Made by a program: the position numbers and the translations under genes. From GCA-2731375 sp964344935 (GTDB lineage: Bacteria > Pseudomonadota > Alphaproteobacteria > GCA-2731375), in NCBI GenBank assembly GCA_964344935.1, contig CAYFPL010000004.1, positions 504,282 through 568,281 on the forward strand: DNA of 64,000 nucleotides. Reading direction: 5' to 3'. The notes under the pieces were generated by a model. It was not told the DNA's origin and searched no databases. It was given only the letters and a program-made list of their open reading frames with translations. Shown in pieces: positions 24,689 to 33,638 of this stretch. How positions within the stretch are numbered: the stretch's first letter is position 1; the number at the start of each line of letters is the position of its first letter.

Positions 24689-25975
24689 ATGAAACAACCG
24701 AAACTTGGCAATACATTCTGGCGCGGCACCAAGATCCGCTTTCGTGAACCTGTGGACGGTGTCAGGGGCCAGCCGGTGGGGCTGGACACCATTGATGGTG
24801 CGCGGGTGAGGGGGGTCTATTGGACGCCGGAAGCCAACACCGCGCCCAAAGTGGCCGTCATCGCCGGCCACCCGCGCGTGGATTTCACCGAACACCATTC
24901 CTTTCCGGCCCTGTTGCGGGCCGGTTACGGCTGTATGGGCGCCAACATGCGTTCTTTGAACAACGATGCCGACTGCCTGCACGAGAAACTGGTGTTGGAC
25001 ATTGGTGCTTATATGACCTGGCTGAAGGAACATGGCGCGGAACGGATTGTGCTGTTGGGCAATTCAGGCGGCGGTTCGCTGTTCTCCTTCTATCAGGCGC
25101 AGGCCAAGCTGCCGCCTGGGAACCGGATCAAACACAGCCCCGGCGGCAGGCGTACTCTGTTGGAGAAGGCGGAATTGATCCCTGGCGATGCCATGATCTA
25201 CATGGCAGCCCATGCAGGCCAGGGCCTGATCATCAACGAAGTGATCGATCCCTCTGTGGTGGACGAGGCGGATCCCTTCAAGACCGATCCGGACCTGGAT
25301 ATGTACGACCCCCGCAATGGTTTCCGGCCCGCGCCCGAATGGAGCCGCTACAGCGAAGAATTCGTCGCCCGGTACCGGCAGGCGCAGCTTGATCGCGTCC
25401 ACCGTATCGACACAATCGCCCATGAATACATTTACGCCGCTGCCGCCGCCGCCAAGACCCATGGCGCCGATACCTTCGATGACCTACCGGCCGAGACGCA
25501 GCGGCATATCCTGCAGCAGGAAGCGTTCGAGCCGGTGATGGTGGTCTACCGTACCCTGGCCAACTTGCATTACACCGATAACCGCCTGGATCCCTCAAAC
25601 CGCGCCTATGGCTCGTTGATCAGTCCGCGACCGGATGTGAAGAACTTTCAGCGTGTCGGCTTTGCTCGCATCATGACGCCGGACGGCTGGCTTTCCACCT
25701 GGTCAGGCCTGTCATCGAACGCCAATATCGAAAATACCGGGCCGTCCGTCACCGAGCCGGCCGTTGTGATCGAGGCCGGCCGCGACCTGGATGTCTATCC
25801 CAAGGCCCATGGACAAAAGATCCTCGCCTCGGTCGCCTCCAAAGATCTGGAACATTGGACCTTCCCCAACGCCCTGCATTATTTCGAAGACGGTGAGGGA
25901 GAGAGCGGCAACAAAGCCCTGAACGAAATGATGGTGCGCCTGGTACCGTGGGTTCAGGAGCGATTTCCCCTATAG
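24689..25975 (+). CDS. Alpha/beta-hydrolase fold protein
   Basis: A 428-residue protein. The nucleophile elbow GNSGGGSLFSFYQ (Ser in GNSGG) lies near residue 126, preceded by VAVIAGHPRVDFTEH and ANMRSLNNDADCLHEKLVLDIGAYMTWL, the expected strands of an alpha/beta-hydrolase core; a C-terminal His candidate is in ALHYFEDGEGE. A large insertion between them probably forms a lid. It may cleave esters, amides or thioesters. It is followed three bases later by an SDR gene, so the two probably share a transcript and pathway. Homologues are annotated only as hydrolases. Confidence 0.83.
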   Translation: MKQPKLGNTFWRGTKIRFREPVDGVRGQPVGLDTIDGARVRGVYWTPEANTAPKVAVIAGHPRVDFTEHHSFPALLRAGYGCMGANMRSLNNDADCLHEKLVLDIGAYMTWLKEHGAERIVLLGNSGGGSLFSFYQAQAKLPPGNRIKHSPGGRRTLLEKAELIPGDAMIYMAAHAGQGLIINEVIDPSVVDEADPFKTDPDLDMYDPRNGFRPAPEWSRYSEEFVARYRQAQLDRVHRIDTIAHEYIYAAAAAAKTHGADTFDDLPAETQRHILQQEAFEPVMVVYRTLANLHYTDNRLDPSNRAYGSLISPRPDVKNFQRVGFARIMTPDGWLSTWSGLSSNANIENTGPSVTEPAVVIEAGRDLDVYPKAHGQKILASVASKDLEHWTFPNALHYFEDGEGESGNKALNEMMVRLVPWVQERFPL

Positions 25976-25977
25976 TC

Positions 25978-26754
25978 ATGGCCCGCTTGACCGGCAAAAC
26001 CGCACTGATTACCGGCGCGACGGGCGGCATCGGCGCTGCCACGGCCCGTCTGTTCGCGGCAGAAGGCGCCAATGTGGTGCTATGCGACCTTGATGACAGC
26101 GCCTGCCGGAGTTTGGCGGATGAAATCGGCGACATGGCAATGCCCGCGGCCATGGATGTGGCGAACGAGGCGGATTGGCAGACAACGTTCGACCAGGCGG
26201 TCGCGCACTTTGGACGCATCGACGTCGTGATGAACTGCGCCGGCTTATTCGACGGCACATTGTTAGAAGAGAGCACAATCGAGACATTCGACCGCCTGTG
26301 CGATGTGAACCTGAAAGGGGTCTATCTTGGGTGCAGGTTCGCTGTTCAGCACATGAAGTATCGTGATGTCTCCCTGTCCAGCGCTTCCATCATAAATGTG
26401 TCGTCCACGGCCGGATTTGTCGGCACCCCGCGCTCGGGGATCTACACCATGACCAAGGGCGGCGTGCGTCTGTTCACCAAGGCGGTCGCCGTCGAAGTGG
26501 CTGAACTCGGCTACAACATCCGCTGCAATTCCCTGCATCCGGGCGGCACGGATACGGCGATGTTCGATGAGACCCTGGCGCACAGGGGCATTTCGCGTGA
26601 GGCATTTCAGGAAGCCGCGAAAACCAGAAATCCCCTTGGACGTCTTGCCCGCCCCGAGGAGATTGCCAATGGCGCGCTTTTCCTGGCCAGCGAAGAGTCA
26701 TCGTTCATGACGGGCGCCGAACTACCGATGGATGGCGGTTACGCGGCGCGGTAG
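25978..26754 (+). CDS. SDR family NAD(P)-dependent oxidoreductase
   Basis: A 258-residue short-chain dehydrogenase with LITGATGGIGAATARLFAAEG, NCAGLFDGTLLE, catalytic Ser in NVSSTAGFVG and YTMTKGG holding Tyr and Lys. The C-terminal GGTDTAMFDE and LPMDGGYAAR are normal for the family. The ATG at 25978 begins just after the hydrolase stop; a longer frame runs into the hydrolase gene and is unlikely. The ribosome site is weak, consistent with coupled translation. It converges on the TetR gene at 26776. Confidence 0.92.
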   Translation: MARLTGKTALITGATGGIGAATARLFAAEGANVVLCDLDDSACRSLADEIGDMAMPAAMDVANEADWQTTFDQAVAHFGRIDVVMNCAGLFDGTLLEESTIETFDRLCDVNLKGVYLGCRFAVQHMKYRDVSLSSASIINVSSTAGFVGTPRSGIYTMTKGGVRLFTKAVAVEVAELGYNIRCNSLHPGGTDTAMFDETLAHRGISREAFQEAAKTRNPLGRLARPEEIANGALFLASEESSFMTGAELPMDGGYAAR

Positions 26755-26775
26755 ACCGCGCGACCAGGGGAGCGC

Positions 26776-27363
26776 TCAGCCACTTTGATACCAGCGGCGC
26801 ATGAACCGATCGGCGCGGGCAAGCCGTCGCTCGATGAAGCTTCGGGTGGCTTCGAAATTTTCAGATCCGTCGTTACACCAGCGCAGGACCGCCGCCCCGA
26901 ACAACACGGTCAAACCCAGTTCCTCAACTGATTTTTGCCGCCCAGCGGCATCAAGGCGGGCAGCCTCGCGTAGCCATTGCACGCGACGGCTTGTGGCCAC
27001 CACCAGGGCGGCTTGCAGGTGGATGTGGCTGGGCTCGAACTTGTAGCGCAGAATGGCCTTGAGATGGCTGCGCCGCCCGGAAAGCGCCGTGAACCAGGCG
27101 ATCATGGCGGCGTAAATGCGTTCAGGTGCTGGGGCCTCTGCCAGGTCGGCGCATTCAGCGGTCCCCAGCATGGTGTCGTCCGCCCGTTCCAGCCAGGCGT
27201 TTGCGACAGCGTCCAGGTCGGGAAAATGCGCCCTGATCTCGGGCAAAGTTACGCCCAGTCGATCGGCAACCTTGTGCAGCCGTACATGTGCCCAGCCGGC
27301 TTCATCGGCCATTTCCAGGGCGGTGTCGATAATTGCGTCTCGCAACGGTCGTTTGCGGGGCAT
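26776..27363 (-). CDS. TetR family transcriptional regulator
   Basis: A 195-residue regulator. The N-terminal helix-turn-helix reads RDAIIDTALEMADEAGWAHVRLHKVADRLGVTLPEIRAHFPDLDAVANAWLER, slightly degenerate compared with classical TetR. The C-terminal half (GRRSHLKAILRYKFEPSHIHLQ, FGAAVLRWCNDGSENFEATRSFIERRL) resembles COQ9-like/TetR-like alphaproteobacterial proteins. It is co-directional with and 92 bases downstream of the LLM oxidoreductase gene and may regulate it or the SDR/hydrolase pair. Confidence 0.82.
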   Translation of the reverse strand: MPRKRPLRDAIIDTALEMADEAGWAHVRLHKVADRLGVTLPEIRAHFPDLDAVANAWLERADDTMLGTAECADLAEAPAPERIYAAMIAWFTALSGRRSHLKAILRYKFEPSHIHLQAALVVATSRRVQWLREAARLDAAGRQKSVEELGLTVLFGAAVLRWCNDGSENFEATRSFIERRLARADRFMRRWYQSG

Positions 27364-27455
27364 ATCCCTATTCCCCTGATGGGCGCGCCTGCGTCTGCTT
27401 GTCTTTCTATATGACCCTGGCAGAGGCCAAATTCCATTCCGGCAACACTATTGTG

Positions 27456-28481
27456 CTAAGCCGCCTCGAAACCCTTTACCACTTCGGCCCATTTTTCCAC
27501 CGGATCATCATCGGGGATGGGGTAGTAGGTGGCGATACGCTGGACCAGGCCGCTGTAGCGTTTCTTGAGGGCGGCGCCGAGGCCACTGAAATCGGCCGAG
27601 ATGGAAACCTCTGCCATCAATTCATCGGGTACCATCGAAGGCATCTTCTCCATCTCACCCGTCCGCATGACGCCGCTCAATTTCTTGCCCAGGTCCTCGA
27701 AGCCGTGATGGCGTAATAGGGCGCGGTAGCTGGGCGTGGACGCATAAAAGGCGATCTGCTCGCGGATCTGCCGTTCGGAAGCGCTGCGTTCCGCCTCGGT
27801 CTCGCCCAGGACCGCGAAGACCGAGGCATGCAGATCAAGGTCATCAACACTTCGGCCCGCCATTTTCGCGCCCTCGTCAATCGCCGGGCGCACCACGTCC
27901 GTGAGGTAGGCGGTGGAATGCATCGGGTGGACGTGGAAGCCGTCCGCCACCTCGCCCGCCACCCGGCACATGCGCGGGTTCACGCCGGCCACATAGATGG
28001 GAATATGGGGATGCTCGATAGGACCAGGGTTGAAGGCCGGATTGGTCAGGATGAATTTATAGAAGGGGCCCTGGTAATCGGGCTTGGTGCCGTTCTGAAA
28101 GTTATCGAAGATGGCACGCAGGCAGCGGATATAGTCCGTCAGCCGGGCTGCGGGATGTTCGAACGGCATATCATAGCGCCGCTCCACATGGGCCCGGACC
28201 TGGGTGCCAAGGCCGAGGTGAAAGCGTCCGTTGCTGGCCCGTTGCAAATCCCAGGCCGCCTGCGCCGTGGCGAAGGGGCTGCGTCCGAAGGCGACAGCGA
28301 TGTTGGTGCCGATATGCACCCGCTCCGTCGCCATTGCTGCCGCCACCAGGGGCAGGAACGGATCGTGCCCGGCCTCGAAGCTCCAAACGGCATCGAAACC
28401 CATCGCCTCTGCCCGTTTGGCCATACCGGCTGCTAGGTCGGGATAGAGGCTGCCCAATTGCGTATCGATCTTGATGCTCAT
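27456..28481 (-). CDS. LLM-class (luciferase-like) flavin/F420 oxidoreductase
   Basis: A 341-residue TIM-barrel flavin or F420 oxidoreductase of the luciferase-like group. MAKRAEAMGFDAVWSFEAGHDPF, VHIGTNIAVAFGRSPFATAQAAWDLQ, GRFHLGLGTQVRAHVERRYDM and IPIYVAGVNPRMCRVAGEVADGFHVHP are typical. The ATG at 28481 has GGGGAG upstream, better than the in-frame start at 28493. Alphaproteobacteria often use FMN in this family, with a separate reductase. It lies 20 bases downstream of a CaiB/BaiF gene, probably one operon acting on a CoA-activated or free organic acid. Confidence 0.9.
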   Translation of the reverse strand: MSIKIDTQLGSLYPDLAAGMAKRAEAMGFDAVWSFEAGHDPFLPLVAAAMATERVHIGTNIAVAFGRSPFATAQAAWDLQRASNGRFHLGLGTQVRAHVERRYDMPFEHPAARLTDYIRCLRAIFDNFQNGTKPDYQGPFYKFILTNPAFNPGPIEHPHIPIYVAGVNPRMCRVAGEVADGFHVHPMHSTAYLTDVVRPAIDEGAKMAGRSVDDLDLHASVFAVLGETEAERSASERQIREQIAFYASTPSYRALLRHHGFEDLGKKLSGVMRTGEMEKMPSMVPDELMAEVSISADFSGLGAALKKRYSGLVQRIATYYPIPDDDPVEKWAEVVKGFEAA

Positions 28482-28500
28482 AATTCTCCCCAACCGAAGT

Positions 28501-29706
28501 TTAAATCACGCCGCTGTTGCGAAATGCCTGAATGGCGTCGGCGTCATATCCAAGTTCGCCCAGCAGCTCGTCCGTGTGCTGGCCCAAGAGGGGCCCGGGG
28601 CTGGTGGCCTCGGGCTCGCCGTTGGAGGCATGGAATCCAGCGCCGGTAACGGTAATCTCACCCTCCATGCCGGGCGGGGCCGGCATCGTCATCAATACCC
28701 CGCGATGCGCCATCTGCGGGAAGGCGACCAATTGCGGAATGCTATGCACCGGGGCCACGGGCACGCCGGCAGTGCCCAGGCGTTCGATCCAGTTGGCCGT
28801 GGTGTCGGTCGCCAGGATCTCTGCGATTATGGCGCGGGTTTCATCGGCCCGTTCCACCCGGCCCTGCACCGTGGCAAAGCGGGGATCGTCGGCCAGTTCG
28901 GGCTGGTCCATGGCCATGCACATCTTTTCCGTCATGGCGTCGGTGATCACGGTCATCTGGATATGGCCGTCCTTGGTGGGCCAGGTATCGGCCGTGCCCT
29001 GATAGGTGGGCGATGTATTGCCCACGCGTTCCGGTTCCTGCCCGACGAGGAGATACTTGGCGATCACCGGGCTCAACATGGTCATGGCGCTGTCGAGCAT
29101 TGCCACATCCAAGTATTGCCCTTCGCCAGTCTGCGAACGGCGAAACAGGGCCGAGGATATGGCAAAGGCGGCCGTGATGCCCGAGGCAATGTCCACCGGC
29201 ATGTAGCCCACGCGCAACGGCCCCGTGTCCGGCGTGCCGGTAACGCTCATCATGCCCGAGGCCGCCTGGATAGCACCGTCGTAAGCTGCCTGCCCTGCCA
29301 TAGGGCCCTGCTGGCCGTACCCTGAGATGGAGCAATAGATGATATCCGGCTTGATGGCGCGCACCGCATCGTAGCCATAGCCGAGGCGTTCGATCACGCC
29401 GGCCTTGAAGTTTTCGATCACCACGTCGGCATTGGCTAAAAGCCGCTCGAGGATTTCCCTGGCGTCGGGATTCTTCAGATCGACGGTGATGCCTCGCTTG
29501 TTAGCGTTGACGCCCAGAAATGCCGGCGACAACTTCAGATCAGCCAGATCATTGTTGGCCATCATGGTGCGCATCTGATCGCCCTGTCCGGGTTGTTCGA
29601 TCTTGATCACGTCGGCTCCCAACAGGGCCAGTTGTCCCGCGGCGAACGGCCCAGCCAGAACCTGGCTGAAGTCAACGACCCGGAGGCCCTCAAACGCTTT
29701 TGTCAT
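28501..29706 (-). CDS. CaiB/BaiF family CoA-transferase
   Basis: A 401-residue family III CoA-transferase: FEGLRVVDFSQVLAGPFAAGQLALLGADVIKIEQP at the start, VVIENFKAGVIERLGYGYD, YCSISGYGQQGPM and the catalytic Asp in GYMPVDIASGITAAFAI. Start taken as ATG at 29706 (GGAG 8 bases upstream); a GTG three codons earlier is in frame. First gene of a leftward operon with the LLM oxidoreductase. Divergent from the large cyclase gene. Confidence 0.93.
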   Translation of the reverse strand: MTKAFEGLRVVDFSQVLAGPFAAGQLALLGADVIKIEQPGQGDQMRTMMANNDLADLKLSPAFLGVNANKRGITVDLKNPDAREILERLLANADVVIENFKAGVIERLGYGYDAVRAIKPDIIYCSISGYGQQGPMAGQAAYDGAIQAASGMMSVTGTPDTGPLRVGYMPVDIASGITAAFAISSALFRRSQTGEGQYLDVAMLDSAMTMLSPVIAKYLLVGQEPERVGNTSPTYQGTADTWPTKDGHIQMTVITDAMTEKMCMAMDQPELADDPRFATVQGRVERADETRAIIAEILATDTTANWIERLGTAGVPVAPVHSIPQLVAFPQMAHRGVLMTMPAPPGMEGEITVTGAGFHASNGEPEATSPGPLLGQHTDELLGELGYDADAIQAFRNSGVI

Positions 29707-29769
29707 TCTTTGCACTCCAAGCCCTCTATCTGTGGCAATATTTCATAAGGTAGTTGTGAGAGGGCGGCA

Positions 29770-32700
29770 ATGTCGATGCCGGACATTCGAAGCTGGTTGG
29801 CCAACCTAGGACTTGGCGATCATGCCCCGATGTTTGAGGAAAACCGTATCGATTTCGATGTCCTCGCGGAATTGACCGAGGCCGACCTGCGGGAACTGGG
29901 TTTGCCGCTTGGCGACCGTAAGCGCCTGATACGGGCGATCGAGGATTTAACCTCCGACGAGGCGGCGGAACCGGAGGGTGAGAGGCGGCAGGTTGCCGTC
30001 CTGTTCGCTGACATATCCGGCTTTACGTCATTGGCGGCGGAGCGGGACGCGGAAGAAACCCATCAGCTTTTGAACCGGTTCTTTGCCGCTGTCGATGTGG
30101 TGGTGCAGGGATTCGGCGGCAACATCGACAAGCATATCGGCGATGCGGTCATGGCCGTATTCGGCGCCCCCATTGCCCATACCGATGATCCAGAACGGGC
30201 CGTCCGTGCCGCGTTGGCCGTGCATATTGCCGCGGCTGAGTTGGAGCCGCCCTTGCGTGTGCATATTGGCGTTGCCGCGGGCCAGGTGGTCGCTTCGCGG
30301 ACGGGCAGCGCGGCGCATCAGGAATATACCGTGACCGGCGATACGGTAAACCTCGCCTCTCGCCTGACGGATCTGGCGAAGGCCGGTGAAACCCTGATTT
30401 CTGCCAGTGTGCAGGCTGAATTGGCGGACCGCCTGGAAGGCGAGAGTCTGGGCCAAAGGATCCTGCCAGGACTGCCGGAAACTGTTGCGGTCTTTCGTGT
30501 CGACGCCATCGCCGAGGCGCGGGTATTCGCCGGCGGCAATTTTATCGGACGATCGCGGGAGATAGAGCTGTGCCGTTCAGCCCTCGAAGCCACTTTGCGG
30601 GAGGGAGCAGGCCGCGCCTTGTATTTCCGTGGCGAAGCGGGGATCGGGAAAAGCCGCCTGTTGCATGAGTGCCAAAGACTGGCACAGGAGCGCGGTTTCC
30701 AGGTGCATGGCGGTCAGGTGCTGGATTTCGGCGCCGGCGAGGGCCAGGATGCCATCGCCATGTTGCTACGCGGGCTGCTCGGGCTGGCGCCTGGTGCAGG
30801 ACCCAATCAGCGAACTGTTGCCGCTGCTGATACGGTAGAGGCAGGCCTCATAGAGGCCGCGCAACGGCCGCACCTGAACGATCTGTTGAATCTGTCTCAG
30901 GATGAGGAAGAACGGGTTCTGTTCGAGGCCATGGACAATGCCCAGCGCAACCAGGGCCGGATCGATGTCCTGGCGACCATGGTTGAAAACCTGGCGGCAC
31001 GGTCGCCCCTGTTGCTATGCCTGGAAGATCTGCATTGGGCACAAGGCGCGGTGCTGGAACATTTGGCGGCGTTGGTTACGGTTTCCCGCTCTCATCCGGT
31101 GATGCTGCTGCTGACATCTAGGATCCAGGGCGATCCTATAGATGCCGCGTGGTACGAGCGCGTTGCACCGGCGGTGGTTGAGAGATTGGACCTGCAGCCT
31201 TTGGATGCCGGCGAGGCATTGCAATTGATCGGCGATTTTCATGGCATCAACCGGGATCATGCCGCGGTCTTCATCGAACGCGCCGGCGGCAATCCGCTGT
31301 TTCTGGAGCAACTTTTACGCAGCGCCGAAAGCGACGAAGGCGACGTCATCCCTGGGTCCGTGCAAAGTGTGGTGCAGGCCCGCATCGACGCCCTGCCGGC
31401 GCGGGATCGTGCCGCATTGCAGGCCGCTTCCGTCCTGGGACAGCGCTTCACGCTCGAGGCCTTGCGCCATTTGATGGATGACGGCGACTATCAGCCCGAC
31501 AACTTGCTCCACTACAACATGATCCGGCGTTCGGAAGGCGCGTTTCAGTTCTACCATGCCCTCTTTAGAGAGACCGTGCATGGTGCCTTTCTCACCGAGC
31601 GGCGGCAGCAATTGCACCTGCGCGCGGCTGATTGGTTCCAGGACCGCGATGCCGTGCTTCATGCCGAGCATTTGGGCGAGGCGGGTTCAGACCGGGCCGC
31701 GGGCGCCTTTGAACGGGCAGCGCGGGCCGAGGCCGCCGCCTTTCGCATCGAACAGGCGCTTGCACTGGTCGATCGCGGCATGAGTTTCCTTGCCAGCGGG
31801 TCGAACCCATTTGACCTGACCGTCTATCGGGCGGACTTGTTGCGCGAGTTGGGCCGCCCGGCTGAAGCGCTTGAAGCCTGGCAGGCGGCATTGGAGCTGG
31901 CGGAGACGGACGAACAGCGCTGCCCTGTCTGGATCGGCATCGCCGCCGCCAACCGCCTCATGGGGCAGGGAGAGGCGGCCCTGGCGGAGCTGGATTTGGC
32001 TGAAGCCGTGGCCCGCCGGCAGGATGGTCACAAGGAACTGGCTGAAATCTATTTCTATCGCGGCGGATTGGCCTTCGCCGCCGGCCGCTTCGATGAATGC
32101 CTGACCTTGCAGAACCAGACCCTGCGACATGCCCGCGCCGCCGGTGACCCGGAATGGGAGGCAACGGCACTGGGCGGGCTGATGGATGCCGAATATGCCC
32201 GCGGCCGCATGCGAAATGCCCTCGACAACCTGGACCGTTGCCTGGCGCTTTGCCGGGAACACGGCATCTTGCGTATCGAGGCGCGCAACCGCTTCATGCG
32301 CGGTGTGGTGGGGCGCTACCTGCACACTCAGGCAGAGTCCATCACGGCTTTGAAGGAAGCCATAGATCTTTCCGACCGCATTCACGATGTCCGTGGGGCC
32401 ATGATGCCGCGCCTCATCTCCAGTGAAATTCTGATTGATATGGCGCAATACGATGCCGCCGATGTGCCTTTGCAACAGGCGCTTTCCATTGCCAGGTCGC
32501 TAGGCAATAGGCGTATCGAGCTTTATCTGTTGTATGAAGCGGCGCGCCGTTTCTTTGCCTTGAAGGAGAGTGGCCAGGCCTTGGAGCATCTGGAGCAGGC
32601 CATTAGCATGGGTCGCGAGACCGGCATTCATTTTCACGGCCCGCGTCTTTTCGCACTGCGGGCGCGGCTAAGCGGCGATCAGGATGAATGCATGCGCTGG

Positions 32701-33012
32701 CTGGACGAAGGCGCGGCCCTGGTCAGCGAGGGCGCCAACGCCCACAATGTCCTCTGGTTTTACCGTGACGCGATCGATGCCTGCCTGGCGAAAGAGTTGT
32801 TGGCTCAGGCTCGCGACTATTGCGACGCCTTGACTGCTTATACCGGTGCCGATCCCTTGCCTTGGGCCGATTTCTTTGCAGCGCGCGGCCGTGCCCTGGC
32901 CGATTGCGCGGACGGCAAAGGGGATCGTGAAGAGGTGCAGCGGGTAAGCGACCAGGGTCAAGAATTGGGGCTGCTTATCGGCTTGCCGGAATTGCAAAGG
33001 CATTTGAGCTGA
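29770..33012 (+). CDS. SAM domain-adenylate cyclase-ATPase-TPR signalling protein
   Basis: A 1080-residue cytosolic protein. Residues 1-62 are a SAM domain (sterile alpha motif: IRSWLANLGLGDHAPMFEENRID). Residues 72-245 are a class III nucleotide cyclase with metal ligands Asp81 (FADISGF) and Asp125 (HIGDAVMAVFG), Lys121 and YTVTGDTVNLASRL with Asn194 and Arg198. All catalytic residues are kept and the signature favours ATP. A STAND/AAA-type ATPase follows with Walker A GEAGIGKS at 288-295 and LLLCLEDLHWAQGA as Walker B. From about residue 620 to the end are helical TPR-like repeats. It probably makes cAMP in response to protein or ligand binding at the TPR part. Monocistronic. Confidence 0.95.
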   Translation: MSMPDIRSWLANLGLGDHAPMFEENRIDFDVLAELTEADLRELGLPLGDRKRLIRAIEDLTSDEAAEPEGERRQVAVLFADISGFTSLAAERDAEETHQLLNRFFAAVDVVVQGFGGNIDKHIGDAVMAVFGAPIAHTDDPERAVRAALAVHIAAAELEPPLRVHIGVAAGQVVASRTGSAAHQEYTVTGDTVNLASRLTDLAKAGETLISASVQAELADRLEGESLGQRILPGLPETVAVFRVDAIAEARVFAGGNFIGRSREIELCRSALEATLREGAGRALYFRGEAGIGKSRLLHECQRLAQERGFQVHGGQVLDFGAGEGQDAIAMLLRGLLGLAPGAGPNQRTVAAADTVEAGLIEAAQRPHLNDLLNLSQDEEERVLFEAMDNAQRNQGRIDVLATMVENLAARSPLLLCLEDLHWAQGAVLEHLAALVTVSRSHPVMLLLTSRIQGDPIDAAWYERVAPAVVERLDLQPLDAGEALQLIGDFHGINRDHAAVFIERAGGNPLFLEQLLRSAESDEGDVIPGSVQSVVQARIDALPARDRAALQAASVLGQRFTLEALRHLMDDGDYQPDNLLHYNMIRRSEGAFQFYHALFRETVHGAFLTERRQQLHLRAADWFQDRDAVLHAEHLGEAGSDRAAGAFERAARAEAAAFRIEQALALVDRGMSFLASGSNPFDLTVYRADLLRELGRPAEALEAWQAALELAETDEQRCPVWIGIAAANRLMGQGEAALAELDLAEAVARRQDGHKELAEIYFYRGGLAFAAGRFDECLTLQNQTLRHARAAGDPEWEATALGGLMDAEYARGRMRNALDNLDRCLALCREHGILRIEARNRFMRGVVGRYLHTQAESITALKEAIDLSDRIHDVRGAMMPRLISSEILIDMAQYDAADVPLQQALSIARSLGNRRIELYLLYEAARRFFALKESGQALEHLEQAISMGRETGIHFHGPRLFALRARLSGDQDECMRWLDEGAALVSEGANAHNVLWFYRDAIDACLAKELLAQARDYCDALTAYTGADPLPWADFFAARGRALADCADGKGDREEVQRVSDQGQELGLLIGLPELQRHLS

Positions 33013-33091
33013 GCCCCCTCGACAAGGCGTGGCGGTCCGGCTACATGCTCATTCAGGAAACCGACAACAGGATTGAATTCAGGAGGACGTC

Positions 33092-33508
33092 ATGAAAGAC
33101 AGTTTGCAACCGGGGTTGAAGATCACCCGTCGCTATGATGTGGACAAGGACAAGACGATCGACTTCATGGGCGACGAACTGCGCGTTTACGCCACGCCGA
33201 TGATGGTGATGGACGTGGAACGGACCTGCCTGGAACTGATGTCGGAACATGCCGATGAGGGTGAAAGTTCCGTGGGCGCCCGGGTGGAAATCGACCATAT
33301 GGGACCGACCTTGCTGAATATGTGGGTCGAAGTCCGGGCCGAGGTGGTCGAGGTCAAGGGCCCAAAGGTGGTGTTCGACGTGGAAGTCCATGACGCCCTG
33401 GATCAAGTCGGCAAGGCCCGCCATATCCGTTTCATGATCGATATGGAAGGTCAGAAGGGGCGGCTGGAGAAGAAGGCGGCCAAGGCCAAGGAAGCCGGCG
33501 CGCTTTAA
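33092..33508 (+). CDS. FlK-like hotdog thioesterase
   Basis: A 138-residue hotdog-fold protein matching the fluoroacetyl-CoA thioesterase (FlK) family. The FlK triad is Thr42, Glu50, His76; here Thr35 (YATPMMV), Glu43 (VERTC) and His69 (EIDHMGPT) keep the exact 8 and 26 residue spacing. The family also includes enzymes hydrolysing ordinary short acyl-CoA esters, and nothing indicates fluoro-compounds here. AGGAGG precedes the ATG. It leads a rightward group with thiolase and acyl-CoA dehydrogenase, where it could release CoA from dead-end acyl-CoA species. The C-terminal Lys/Ala-rich tail is a normal extension. Confidence 0.85.
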   Translation: MKDSLQPGLKITRRYDVDKDKTIDFMGDELRVYATPMMVMDVERTCLELMSEHADEGESSVGARVEIDHMGPTLLNMWVEVRAEVVEVKGPKVVFDVEVHDALDQVGKARHIRFMIDMEGQKGRLEKKAAKAKEAGAL

Positions 33509-33638
33509 CCCGGTCGAAATTATCCGTCAATTGCTCTCGAATGCCTGCGGCAATGTTACGCCTTGCCGATGGGGCCTGGAGTGGTAGTTTGAGCCGCAAT
33601 ACTTACGAAATTCTGTCACCGCGAAAGGAGCGGATGAG

